NCBI GenBank assembly: GCA_021775715.1
Contig: JAJFHI010000196.1
Span: 1 to 11,407 of the forward strand
DNA from: Hyphomicrobiaceae bacterium
Lineage (GTDB): Bacteria; Pseudomonadota; Alphaproteobacteria; Rhizobiales; Hyphomicrobiaceae
Length of the DNA: 11,407 bases
Direction of reading: 5' to 3'
Positions 1 through 7,117 of this stretch are shown here, piece by piece; position 1 is the first letter of the stretch; each line of letters starts with the position of its first letter. A program made the position numbers and the translations under genes. The notes under the pieces were generated by a model. The model saw nothing but the letters and a program-made list of their open reading frames with translations, made no database searches and was not told the DNA's origin.

Positions 1-1
1 G

Positions 2-133
2 ATGGGTGAAAAGCCGGATGACCAGGCTCCAGAGCAACAAGGTGCGATTTATTCACCAAAACAACAAATTGCAGGGGTGGCGGAACACATAGGATATCAT
101 ATATCAGTCACACAGAGTGCTCGGCCACTCTAG
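2..133 (+). CDS. Possible 3' end of an unidentified gene (cvpA by position only)
   Basis: One plus-strand frame is open from the window edge to a TAG at 131-133, giving about 43 residues. The peptide is polar and rich in Gln, Ala and Pro at first, with no recognisable domain. In many alphaproteobacteria cvpA lies directly upstream of purF, and CvpA proteins often end in a variable polar tail, so this could be the last part of cvpA. That is positional inference only. Codon third positions are not strongly G/C-biased as they are in purF, so the stretch may equally be non-coding leader DNA. The rest of the region before purF (134-217) shows no gene and no convincing promoter. Confidence 0.2.
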   Translation: MGEKPDDQAPEQQGAIYSPKQQIAGVAEHIGYHISVTQSARPL

Positions 134-217
134 GGTCATTGGCAGACTGTTCTACTTTTTGTCACTGACCGTTAGATATGCGTCGAGACACGAATTGCGA
201 AAGTTATGGCACCGCGC

Positions 218-226
218 GGGAGGTGG
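218..226 (+). promoter_or_regulatory. Ribosome-binding site deciding the purF start
   Basis: The run GGGAGGTGG at 218-226 is a strong Shine-Dalgarno match, with its GGAGGT core 5 nt before the ATG at 230. The in-frame ATG at 206 has no comparable purine-rich site in front of it. This favours translation from 230. Confidence 0.75.
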
Positions 227-229
227 ACC

Positions 230-1762
230 ATGGTTTCACGGCATGACACCACGGCAGTAGACATAATTGATGGCCAGACAACCGCTGACAACACGGTTGC
301 ACGCCAGGCCGACAAATGGTCCAGGTACGGTGACGACAGGCTGCGTGAAGAATGCGGCGTGTTCGGCGTCTTCGATCACGCTGACGCTTCGGCTCTGACG
401 GCACTGGGGTTGCATGCTCTGCAACACCGCGGTCAGGAAGCAGCCGGCATCGCAACCTGCGACGGCACCCAGTTCCACCTCGAACGGCGCATGGGCCTGG
501 TGGGCGATAACTTCAATAAACAGACTGTCATCGACCGCCTCAAAGGCCGAAGCGCCATTGGGCACAACCGTTATTCGACAACCGGCGACACTATCCTGCG
601 CAACGTCCAGCCGTTATTCGCCGACCTCGACACCGGCGGGTTTGCAGTTGCCCACAACGGCAACTTGACCAACGCGCTGACGCTACGCCGCGAGCTGGTT
701 TCCTCGGGCGCTATCTGTCAATCAACATCTGACACCGAGGTGATCCTGCATCTGCTATCGCGTTCGAAAAAACGCCGGATCGTCGAGCGCTTCGTTGATG
801 CCATACGCCAGATCGAAGGCGCCTATGCGCTTGTCGGTCTTACAGACGACATGCTGATCGGTGCGCGTGATCCCGTCGGCATCCGGCCACTTGTCATTGG
901 ACGTCTCGACAACGCTTATGTGCTTGCTTCGGAAACGTGTGCTCTGGATATTGTCGGCGCTGAATTCATCCGCGAAGTAGACAATGGCGAAGTCGTTGCC
1001 ATCACGAAGGACGGCATCGAAAGCCACCGCCCGTTCCCCAAACGCCCGGCCCAGCCCTGCATCTTCGAATACATCTACTTCGCCCGCCCCGACAGCATCA
1101 TCAATGGCCGCTCGGTCTACGATGTGCGCAAACAGTTCGGCGTCCAGCTTGCTGCCGAAAGTCCCGCCGACGTTGACGTGGTGGTGCCGATTCCTGACTC
1201 AGGTGTTCCCGCGGCCATCGGCTACGCGCAACATTCCGGGATCCCATTCGAGCTCGGCATTATCCGCAACCACTACGTCGGGCGCACGTTCATCGAACCA
1301 GAACAGCAGATCCGCGCGCTGGGTGTGAAACTGAAACATTCTGCCAACGCCGGTGTCATTCGCGGCAAACGTATTCTTTTGATCGACGATAGCGTTGTGC
1401 GCGGTACCACCTCTAAGAAGATCGTTCAGTTGATGTATGAAGCCGGTGCTAAAGAAGTGCACATGCGCATAGCCTGCCCGCCCATCACGCATTCCGATTA
1501 TTACGGCATCGACACACCGTCGAAAGAAGACCTGCTCGCCGCCAATCTCGATAATGAGGGCATGCGTGAATTCATGGGAGCCACATCATTGGCGTTCCTG
1601 TCAATTAACGGTGTTTACCGCGGCGTTGGCGAGACCGGTCGTGACAGTCTCCGGCCCCAGTTCACTGATCATTGCTTCACCGGTGAATACCCAACCCCAC
1701 TGACCGACCAGAACGGCACCGAAGCCCCGCGACAACTCTCACTTCTGGCTGAAGTGTTGTAG
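230..1762 (+). CDS. purF: Amidophosphoribosyltransferase (glutamine PRPP amidotransferase)
   Basis: PurF makes 5-phosphoribosylamine from PRPP and glutamine, the committed step of cytoplasmic purine synthesis. From ATG 230 the protein is 510 residues. The N-terminal Ntn glutaminase domain carries the nucleophile Cys42 in EECGVFG, followed by QHRGQEAAG, GHNRYSTTG and HNGNLTN. The C-terminal phosphoribosyltransferase domain has the PRPP loop IDDSVVRGTT at about 385-394. Cys42 must become N-terminal, so 41 residues would be removed as a propeptide, longer than the 11 of Bacillus subtilis PurF. The Cys-x2-Cys pair that helps hold the Fe-S cluster in the Bacillus type is absent before the CFTGEYPT segment near the C-terminus, so this is probably a cluster-free form. 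ATG 206 would add eight residues but lacks a good ribosome-binding site. The stop is TAG; the next gene on this strand starts 61 nt later. Confidence 0.97.
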   Translation: MVSRHDTTAVDIIDGQTTADNTVARQADKWSRYGDDRLREECGVFGVFDHADASALTALGLHALQHRGQEAAGIATCDGTQFHLERRMGLVGDNFNKQTVIDRLKGRSAIGHNRYSTTGDTILRNVQPLFADLDTGGFAVAHNGNLTNALTLRRELVSSGAICQSTSDTEVILHLLSRSKKRRIVERFVDAIRQIEGAYALVGLTDDMLIGARDPVGIRPLVIGRLDNAYVLASETCALDIVGAEFIREVDNGEVVAITKDGIESHRPFPKRPAQPCIFEYIYFARPDSIINGRSVYDVRKQFGVQLAAESPADVDVVVPIPDSGVPAAIGYAQHSGIPFELGIIRNHYVGRTFIEPEQQIRALGVKLKHSANAGVIRGKRILLIDDSVVRGTTSKKIVQLMYEAGAKEVHMRIACPPITHSDYYGIDTPSKEDLLAANLDNEGMREFMGATSLAFLSINGVYRGVGETGRDSLRPQFTDHCFTGEYPTPLTDQNGTEAPRQLSLLAEVL

Positions 1763-1794
1763 AACCTTGTTTATCACGTACTGAGCGCGTTAAC

Positions 1795-1819
1795 TTCTCC
1801 CGAGGGAAATGCGGGAGGA
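1795..1819 (+). promoter_or_regulatory. Hairpin that could mask the ribosome-binding site of the next gene
   Basis: TTCTCCCG at 1795-1802 can pair with CGGGAGGA at 1812-1819: eight pairs, one of them G-U, around a 9-nt loop. The right arm contains the Shine-Dalgarno sequence GGGAGG (1813-1818) for the ATG at 1824, 5 nt downstream. Folding would hide the ribosome-binding site. The pairing is visible in the sequence; any regulatory use is inference. Confidence 0.4.
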
Positions 1820-1823
1820 AATC

Positions 1824-2855
1824 ATGGCAGTTTGGGTGCATCGCTTGGCCGGTTTGACCGTGGCAACGAGTTCTATCATCGCTTCCGCACCGTTCGCCGA
1901 TGCAGCCTCCATACATACCGGAGGCGTAAGTGGAAGTTATTATGCGAGCTTTTGCCCGCGTCTTACCGAACAGCTCAAGGCGAGTGGCTACGACTACAGC
2001 TGCACTGCATCGGACGGAACTGTCGACAATGTCTCCCGCGTCACTGACGCACCGTCTGACATTGGGTATGGCCAACGCGATGTCCTCGCGCTTAACGCGC
2101 GTAACTCCGGCGGTAAGAATAACTTTGTGGAAGTGCGCGCCGATGACGCCCGCGAGTGTGTGTTCGCCGTCTCGCGCAATAAAGAGATCTCGGACTTTGG
2201 CACCCTTTCCGTCCAATCCGAAAAGTTATTATTCATCCTACCGCCCAAGAAATCCGGCAGCGTTGCCACGTTCGAATTCCTGCAAAAGATCGATCCATCA
2301 GGCCTAGGTCGCGCGTCGTCCGTTAGCTATGCCTCCGATACCCAGCAAGCAATCCGTCGTGCACTCGGTTCCGACAACACCGTCGCGCTGTTTGTTCAGT
2401 TCCCAGATCCGGCCAACGTCCACTTCAAATTGATCCAGGAACTTGGTGGCCACATCGTGCCCGTGATTGACCAGAACCTTCTCAATCAAGAGGTCGGCGG
2501 CCAAAAAGTCTATTTCCCGCAGGAAACCCAGGTTGCCAACTCATCATGGCTGAAAAGCGGGTCCAAGGTTGTAACGGCCTGCACACCGATGGTCGTGTTC
2601 ACCGGTATCATCCAGGCGCAAAAAACGACACAAGAAGAAATCGAACACAGCAAGATGATCGCCAAGGTCCGTGCAATGCCGGCCGGCAAGCTGTTGCCCA
2701 AACAGTCTCTTTTTGCCCGCGTAATTCGCGGCACCCGCGAGCTGTCCTCGGTCAGTGCCAAGAAGTTTATCGATATTTCGGAAAAGGCGCGCGCCAAAGC
2801 CCGCCCCCTTATCGACGATGCCATTGACGCAGCAAAGCCTAAAACGGCTCAGTGA
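1824..2855 (+). CDS. Exported TAXI-like periplasmic solute-binding protein, orphan
   Basis: The product is 343 residues from ATG 1824, chosen for its GGGAGG site 5 nt upstream; ATG 1809 in the same frame has poor spacing. A Sec signal peptide is clear, with Arg7, a hydrophobic stretch at 9-22 and likely cleavage near Ala27. The mature start, IHTGGVSGSYY at 30-40, resembles the TGGxxGxYY motif of TAXI-type solute-binding proteins of TRAP transporters. The segment DGTVDNVSRV...DIGYGQRD at 64-86 matches the next part of that fold, where a sample of the binder reads as absence or presence of ligand. There are four Cys residues (44, 60, 112, 253), enough for two disulfides outside the cytoplasm. 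Residues 300-343 form a basic, Ala/Lys-rich tail, probably helical, which is not usual in the family. No TRAP membrane subunits are encoded nearby, so ligand and partner are unknown. Lipoprotein processing is not indicated. Family assignment is by motif and moderate; that it is an exported protein is firm. Confidence 0.75.
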   Translation: MAVWVHRLAGLTVATSSIIASAPFADAASIHTGGVSGSYYASFCPRLTEQLKASGYDYSCTASDGTVDNVSRVTDAPSDIGYGQRDVLALNARNSGGKNNFVEVRADDARECVFAVSRNKEISDFGTLSVQSEKLLFILPPKKSGSVATFEFLQKIDPSGLGRASSVSYASDTQQAIRRALGSDNTVALFVQFPDPANVHFKLIQELGGHIVPVIDQNLLNQEVGGQKVYFPQETQVANSSWLKSGSKVVTACTPMVVFTGIIQAQKTTQEEIEHSKMIAKVRAMPAGKLLPKQSLFARVIRGTRELSSVSAKKFIDISEKARAKARPLIDDAIDAAKPKTAQ

Positions 2856-3010
2856 TCCCCACCCGTGGCCACTCGGCGCATCGACTTGCGTCCCAACAGC
2901 GGCAGCGCTAAACGTGAATTCTAGATCGGCTGTCACAATCGACACGCGGCGGCCTGGTCTCGCACAACGTCAAAGCCCGCCGCAAGAAAACCGATAAGGC
3001 TCCCCGATAT

Positions 3011-3775
3011 ATGGCAACCGGTTCAAAGCACCTCGAAAACAAATTGGCTCTCGTCACTGGAGCATCGCGCGGAATTGGTCGTGCCGTCGCTTTGGAGCTA
3101 GCACGCCAAGGCGCCCATGTGATTGCGACCGCACGCACTGTTGGGGCGCTTGAAGAACTCGATGACGAAATTCAGGCACTCGGCGGAAACGCTACCCTGC
3201 TTCCACTCGACCTGCGCGACAGCGACAAAATTGATGGTCTGGGACCGTCGCTCTATCAGCGCTGGGGCAAGCTCGACATCTTTGTGGCCAACGCTGGTAT
3301 CCTTGGACCGTTGTCACCGCTCCCGCATGTCACCGCGACATCGTGGGATGCCGTCATCGAGACCAACCTCACCGCAAACTGGCGCCTGGTCCGCACGCTT
3401 GACCCGCTGTTGCGCCGATCGGATGCCGGGCGGGTATTGTTTATGTCGTCGGGGGCAGCCACCGGCAAATATGCATACTGGGGACCGTATGCCGTTTCGA
3501 AAGCGGGTATCGAGGCGTTGGCTAAGACTTATGCCAACGAAGTCGCCAACTCACCAATGCGCGTTAACATTATGGTTCCCGGTGCCGTCGCAACCGGCAT
3601 GCGCGCCAAGGCTTTTCCTGGCGAAGACCCTGACACTTTGCCGGCGCCCGACGACATCGCGCCGTTGTTCGTCGAGCTTGTTTCGCCGGACTGCAATCGC
3701 CAAGGCGAAATCGTCATTGCGCGCGACTGGCTTGAAAGCAAGGGTTGGCGTCCCAAGTTGGGGCGGCCGTCATAA
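3011..3775 (+). CDS. Short-chain dehydrogenase/reductase (SDR), substrate unknown
   Basis: This 254-residue classical SDR is a cytoplasmic NAD(P)-dependent oxidoreductase. It has the cofactor motif TGASRGIG (16-23), Asp67 in the adenine-binding LDL segment, NAG (94-96), Asn119, Ser147, Tyr160 and Lys164 in YAVSK, so the full Asn-Ser-Tyr-Lys tetrad is present. Arg42 at the end of the second strand suggests NADP(H) rather than NAD(H), which is inference. The C-terminal substrate loop (about 197-215) gives no clear clue to substrate. Genes of this kind follow purF in many alphaproteobacteria, although here the exported binding protein lies between them. The 155-nt gap upstream shows no convincing promoter, and the only Shine-Dalgarno-like element is a weak AAGG at 2996-2999, 11 nt before the ATG. 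It could be an acyl-ACP or sugar reductase, but nothing here decides. Confidence 0.93.
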   Translation: MATGSKHLENKLALVTGASRGIGRAVALELARQGAHVIATARTVGALEELDDEIQALGGNATLLPLDLRDSDKIDGLGPSLYQRWGKLDIFVANAGILGPLSPLPHVTATSWDAVIETNLTANWRLVRTLDPLLRRSDAGRVLFMSSGAATGKYAYWGPYAVSKAGIEALAKTYANEVANSPMRVNIMVPGAVATGMRAKAFPGEDPDTLPAPDDIAPLFVELVSPDCNRQGEIVIARDWLESKGWRPKLGRPS

Positions 3776-3798
3776 CCGGAAACACAAGAGTCAGTCAG

Positions 3799-3832
3799 GT
3801 TTCGTTGGAACTGCGACTGCTTCCAACGAAAC
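3799..3832. repeat. Perfect 12-bp inverted repeat between convergent genes
   Basis: GTTTCGTTGGAA at 3799-3810 is the exact reverse complement of TTCCAACGAAAC at 3821-3832, with a 10-nt loop. It lies 23 nt after the stop of the dehydrogenase and 75 nt beyond the end of the leftward operon. Neither side has a T-run directly after the stem, so it is not a textbook intrinsic terminator. It may be a bidirectional terminator, an mRNA 3'-end stabiliser, a dispersed palindrome or a protein-binding site. Confidence 0.6.
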
Positions 3833-3861
3833 TTGGAACACGGGCTCAAAATAGAACCTTA

Positions 3862-3877
3862 GAGCGCATTCGCGCTC
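3862..3877 (-). terminator. Candidate terminator hairpin of the leftward operon
   Basis: GAGCGC at 3862-3867 and GCGCTC at 3872-3877 form a perfect 6-bp stem with an ATTC loop. Read on the minus strand it comes 29 nt after the hydrolase stop codon and is followed within about ten bases by a short T-rich stretch ending in TATTTT. A weaker 5-bp stem, GATGC/GCATC at 3884-3897, lies just before it. The T tract is poor, so the assignment is tentative. Confidence 0.35.
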
Positions 3878-3906
3878 ATGGCAGATGCCGCAGCATCGGT
3901 AGCGCG

Positions 3907-4701
3907 CTAAAACGAAATCTGCAATCCATCGTAAGCCGGCCGCACGTCCTCAGGTAGATCACGGCAAAGCGTATCGTAGTCCAGGTCCGTCGTCATGTGG
4001 GTCAGATATGCTTGCTTCGGCTTTAGGCGCTCGATCCATTCCAGCGCGCGCTTGACGTGGAAGTGGTTTGGATGAGGGACATGGCGCAAGGCATCAACCA
4101 CCCAGACGTCAAGCCCTTCCATCATCGGAGCCGCACCATCAGGAAATCCCGAAATGTCTGGCGAGTACCCGACGTTGCCCACGCGCAGGCCAAGCGTGCC
4201 AATGCCACCATGTTCTTGAGCAACAGTCTGCACTGAGATAACACCGCCCGCCCCTTCGATATCCACGATATCGCCGGCCGTAATGCGATGTCCCCGCAGG
4301 ATCGGCGCGTAACCCGAACCTGGCTTTTCTTTGTAGCAATAGGAAAATCGCGTCTCGAGACTGTCAGCGGTGACATCATCAAAGTACGTGTCGATGCGCG
4401 ACTTCATCGCGTAACAGACGGGACGAAGATCATCAATGCCGTGCGTATGGTCAGCGTGATCATGCGTAAAGATCACACCGTCAAGTGCATCAACGCGGAC
4501 ATCCAACAATTGCTCTCTTAGATCCGGCGGCGTGTCGACCAGAACGCGGGTCACTTTGGCGCCATTAAAACGTTCAAACAACACCGCACAACGCCGGCGT
4601 CGGTTCTTTGGGTTCTGCGGATCGCACGCACCCCACATGGTACCGACGCGCGGCACGCCTCCCGACGGCCCGCAGCCGAGAATTGTCAGACGATGGTTCA
4701 T
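3907..4701 (-). CDS. MBL-fold metallohydrolase, PhnP-like
   Basis: This 264-residue protein belongs to the metallo-beta-lactamase fold. The metal motif HDHADH is at residues 80-85 (His80, His82, Asp84, His85); His164 in QEHGG, Asp182 in YSPDISG and His235 in LTHMTTDLD are plausible further ligands for a two-metal site. The start, TILGCGPSGGVP, and the overall plan fit PhnP-type phosphoribosyl cyclic phosphodiesterases and related phosphodiesterases. No phosphonate genes are nearby, so a C-P lyase role is not supported. In alphaproteobacteria such a gene commonly follows tatD, so a nucleic-acid or nucleotide phosphodiester is a reasonable but unproven substrate. Its ATG overlaps the tatD stop as ATGA, indicating translational coupling, and its own ribosome-binding site is weak. 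It appears to be the last gene of the operon. Family confidence is high, function low. Confidence 0.9.
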   Translation of the reverse strand: MNHRLTILGCGPSGGVPRVGTMWGACDPQNPKNRRRRCAVLFERFNGAKVTRVLVDTPPDLREQLLDVRVDALDGVIFTHDHADHTHGIDDLRPVCYAMKSRIDTYFDDVTADSLETRFSYCYKEKPGSGYAPILRGHRITAGDIVDIEGAGGVISVQTVAQEHGGIGTLGLRVGNVGYSPDISGFPDGAAPMMEGLDVWVVDALRHVPHPNHFHVKRALEWIERLKPKQAYLTHMTTDLDYDTLCRDLPEDVRPAYDGLQISF

Positions 4702-5516
4702 GAGACACTACTGTCCGTCGTTGCATTGTGGCCGTTGGGCCGTTTCGCCTTGGTGTAGAAGCGAAAAAAGTTTTCCGTTGTCGCATGTGCAAGTGCTTCC
4801 GCCGACAACCCGCGCGCCTCTGCCACCACAGCTGCCGTGTGCACAACGTGAGCGGGTTCGTTCGTCTTGCCGCGAAATGGTACAGGCGCCAGATACGGAC
4901 TGTCGGTCTCGACCAAAATGCGCTCCAATGGCACTTCGCGTACGATATCACGCAATGCTTCGGACTTCTTGAATGTCACAACACCTGAAAATGAAATGTA
5001 GAGCCCGAGATCCATGGCACGCATCGCCAATTCCCGACCACCCGTGTAGCAATGCAGAACTGCTGGAAACGGTCCGTCCTGTTTGTGTGCGCTCTCAAGA
5101 ATATCAATTGTGTCTTCGTCAGCATCGCGAGCGTGGATCTCAAGCGGCAAGCCCGTTTCGCGCGCTGCCTTGATGTGCTCGCGAAACCCTTCGGCCTGCG
5201 CCTCAGCGCTGCTCTTTTGATAGTGATAGTCGAGGCCCGCCTCGCCGATCGCGACCACTTTTGGATGAGCCGATAACCGCACCAATTCACGAGCCGGAAT
5301 ACCGCGTTCCTCATCTGCGTAGTGGGGATGTGTGCCAACCGAACAGAACACATCATCGAAACGCTCGGCGATTTCAAGCAAGGTTTCCAACTTGGCGACG
5401 TGCGTTGATATCGTCACCAAGGTTTCAACACCAGCTGCTTTGGCACGTGCAACCAGTCCGTCGAGATCATCGGCGAACTGGGGAAAATCGAGATGGCAAT
5501 GATGATCGACCAGCAT
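4698..5516 (-). CDS. tatD: TatD family metal-dependent deoxyribonuclease
   Basis: The 272-residue protein has a complete TatD active site on a TIM-barrel amidohydrolase fold: His6 and His8 in DHHCHLDF, Glu92 in GEAGLDYH, His128 in LEIHAR, His155 in LHCYTGG and Asp205 in ETDSPYLAP, followed by the family sequence PVPFRGKTNEP. Characterised TatD enzymes are cytoplasmic exonucleases on single-stranded or damaged DNA; the name does not imply a part in the Tat export machinery. Length is normal for the family. The ATG shares one base with the metG stop (TAATG) and no strong Shine-Dalgarno sequence precedes it, so it is probably translated by ribosomes finishing metG. The downstream hydrolase is coupled in the same way. 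The last 15 residues are a polar tail without known role. Confidence 0.95.
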   Translation of the reverse strand: MLVDHHCHLDFPQFADDLDGLVARAKAAGVETLVTISTHVAKLETLLEIAERFDDVFCSVGTHPHYADEERGIPARELVRLSAHPKVVAIGEAGLDYHYQKSSAEAQAEGFREHIKAARETGLPLEIHARDADEDTIDILESAHKQDGPFPAVLHCYTGGRELAMRAMDLGLYISFSGVVTFKKSEALRDIVREVPLERILVETDSPYLAPVPFRGKTNEPAHVVHTAAVVAEARGLSAEALAHATTENFFRFYTKAKRPNGHNATTDSSVS

Positions 5517-7093
5517 TATCCGTTGTTCTTTTTGTTATCAGCCACTTCGACAGGCTCGACATAGCGCGGAAATACGCCATCTGGCTGTGACAGTTCAAGA
5601 CCGGGGGCCAGACGATGTTCCGCTCCGAGATATGCGAACGAACGTGCATTCCCCGTCTGCCCCAAGAGATCCAGCAGCTTGTTTGCTCCCGTCGGCACAA
5701 CAGGTGCGGCAAGGATCGCGACCTGACGCACAACCTCAGCCGTGACATAGAGGATCGTCTCCATGCGCTTGATGTCTGTTTTCTTCTTGGCCCAAGGTTC
5801 TTCGCCGGCGAAGTAGCGATTAGCTTCGGCCACAACCGCCCAGACCGCATCGAGGTATTTGTTGATCGCTTGTTTGTCCATCGCCGCGCGACAGCTCGGC
5901 AGCAATGCATCAGTTGCGGCCAACATCGCTGTGTCCGCGGGCGTGAATTCACCGGGCGCGGGAACCTTGCCATCGCAGTTCTTGGCAATCATCGATAGAG
6001 AGCGTTGCGCCAGGTTGCCAAGGTCGTTAGCAAGGTCTGCATTTATGCGATTGACAATCGCCTCGTGGCTGTAGTTTCCGTCGCGCCCAAAGGCGACTTC
6101 CCGCATAAAAAAGTAGCGCATCTGATCGACACCATACGCATCCGCCAGATTAACCGGATCAAGCACGTTGCCGACCGATTTCGACATTTTCTCACCCTTG
6201 TTCAGCACAAAGCCGTGCGCGAACACGCGGCCCGGCAATGGCAAACCCGCCGACATCAAAAACGCTGGCCAATAGACGGCATGAAAACGAAGGATATCCT
6301 TGCCGATGACATGCACGTTCGCTGGCCAGAATTTTTTATAAAGCTCGGCGGTGGTATCTGGAAAACCAAGTCCTGTCAGATAATTTGTCAGCGCATCGAT
6401 CCAGACGTACATGACGTGCTCTGGTGCGTCCGGCACTTTTACACCCCAGTCAAACGTGGTGCGCGAAATCGACAAATCACGCAGACCACCATTGACGAAG
6501 CTCGTCACTTCGTTGCGCCGTTCCGGCGGCAGAATGAAATCCGGATTGGCGTCGTAGTGCGCCAGAAGTTTGTTTTCATACGCCGACAGCTTAAAGAAAT
6601 AGCTTGTCTCTTCTAACCACTCGACCGGCGTACCTTGCGGCGACAGCTTTCTGCCGTCCTCGGTTATCTTTAGCTCGTCTTCGGCATAATATGCTTCGTC
6701 GCGCACCGAGTACCAACCCGAATAGCTGTCGAGATAGATGTCGCCGTTCGTTGCCATCCGCCGCCAGATCTCCTGGCTCGCCTTGTGGTGGCGCTCTTGA
6801 CTGGTGCGGATGAAATCGTCATTCGAACAACCAAGCCGCGCAACCATGGATTCAAACCGCGCCGCATTGCGGTCAGCGAGTTCGGATGGCGTGACGCCCT
6901 CCTCGCGCGCGGTCTGAAGCATCTTGATACCGTGCTCATCGGTGCCGGTCAGGAAATAAACATCGTGGCCATCGAGGCGGGCAAAGCGTGCAATCGCATC
7001 CGTCCCAATCGCCTCATAGGCATGGCCGATATGAGGTACGCCGTTGGGATAGGAAATCGCCGTCGTGATGTAAAATGGCGTTTTGGCGGCCAT
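5516..7093 (-). CDS. metG: Methionyl-tRNA synthetase
   Basis: MetG charges tRNA-Met with methionine in the cytoplasm. The 525-residue class I enzyme has HIGH at 21-24, TGTDEHG at 49-55 and KMSKS at 302-306, followed by the helical anticodon-binding domain, where a tail of about 200 residues ends the protein. The connecting insert (about 115-175) contains no Cys, so the zinc knuckle found in Escherichia coli MetG is missing. The C-terminal Trbp111-like dimer domain is also absent, which explains the short length compared with about 677 residues in E. coli. Both absences are usual for the compact form found in alphaproteobacteria. An AAGGA ribosome-binding site (7100-7104) lies 6 nt before the ATG. 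It follows holB by 24 nt and its stop overlaps the tatD start. Confidence 0.97.
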   Translation of the reverse strand: MAAKTPFYITTAISYPNGVPHIGHAYEAIGTDAIARFARLDGHDVYFLTGTDEHGIKMLQTAREEGVTPSELADRNAARFESMVARLGCSNDDFIRTSQERHHKASQEIWRRMATNGDIYLDSYSGWYSVRDEAYYAEDELKITEDGRKLSPQGTPVEWLEETSYFFKLSAYENKLLAHYDANPDFILPPERRNEVTSFVNGGLRDLSISRTTFDWGVKVPDAPEHVMYVWIDALTNYLTGLGFPDTTAELYKKFWPANVHVIGKDILRFHAVYWPAFLMSAGLPLPGRVFAHGFVLNKGEKMSKSVGNVLDPVNLADAYGVDQMRYFFMREVAFGRDGNYSHEAIVNRINADLANDLGNLAQRSLSMIAKNCDGKVPAPGEFTPADTAMLAATDALLPSCRAAMDKQAINKYLDAVWAVVAEANRYFAGEEPWAKKKTDIKRMETILYVTAEVVRQVAILAAPVVPTGANKLLDLLGQTGNARSFAYLGAEHRLAPGLELSQPDGVFPRYVEPVEVADNKKNNG

Positions 7094-7117
7094 CGGGGGT
7101 CCTTTAGCTCAACTAAA

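Noticed and set aside
1767..1795. TTGTTT-17-TTAACT as a promoter between purF and the binding-protein gene
   Set aside because: Both boxes match poorly; readthrough from purF is simpler.
2886..2914. TTGCGT-17-TAAACG as a promoter for the dehydrogenase
   Set aside because: Only three of six positions match in each box.
2946..2983. GCGGCGG/CCGCCGC stem between the binding protein and the dehydrogenase
   Set aside because: The 7-bp stem has a 24-nt loop and no T tract; in GC-rich DNA this is weak evidence for a terminator.
3123..3854. Plus-strand open frame of 243 codons overlapping the dehydrogenase
   Set aside because: It is an out-of-frame shadow of the SDR gene, rich in Arg, Pro and Ser, without motifs.
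6005..6616. Plus-strand open frame of 203 codons inside metG
   Set aside because: It lies antisense to metG, whose HIGH and KMSKS motifs are certain. The peptide has no family features and reflects the codon bias of the opposite strand.
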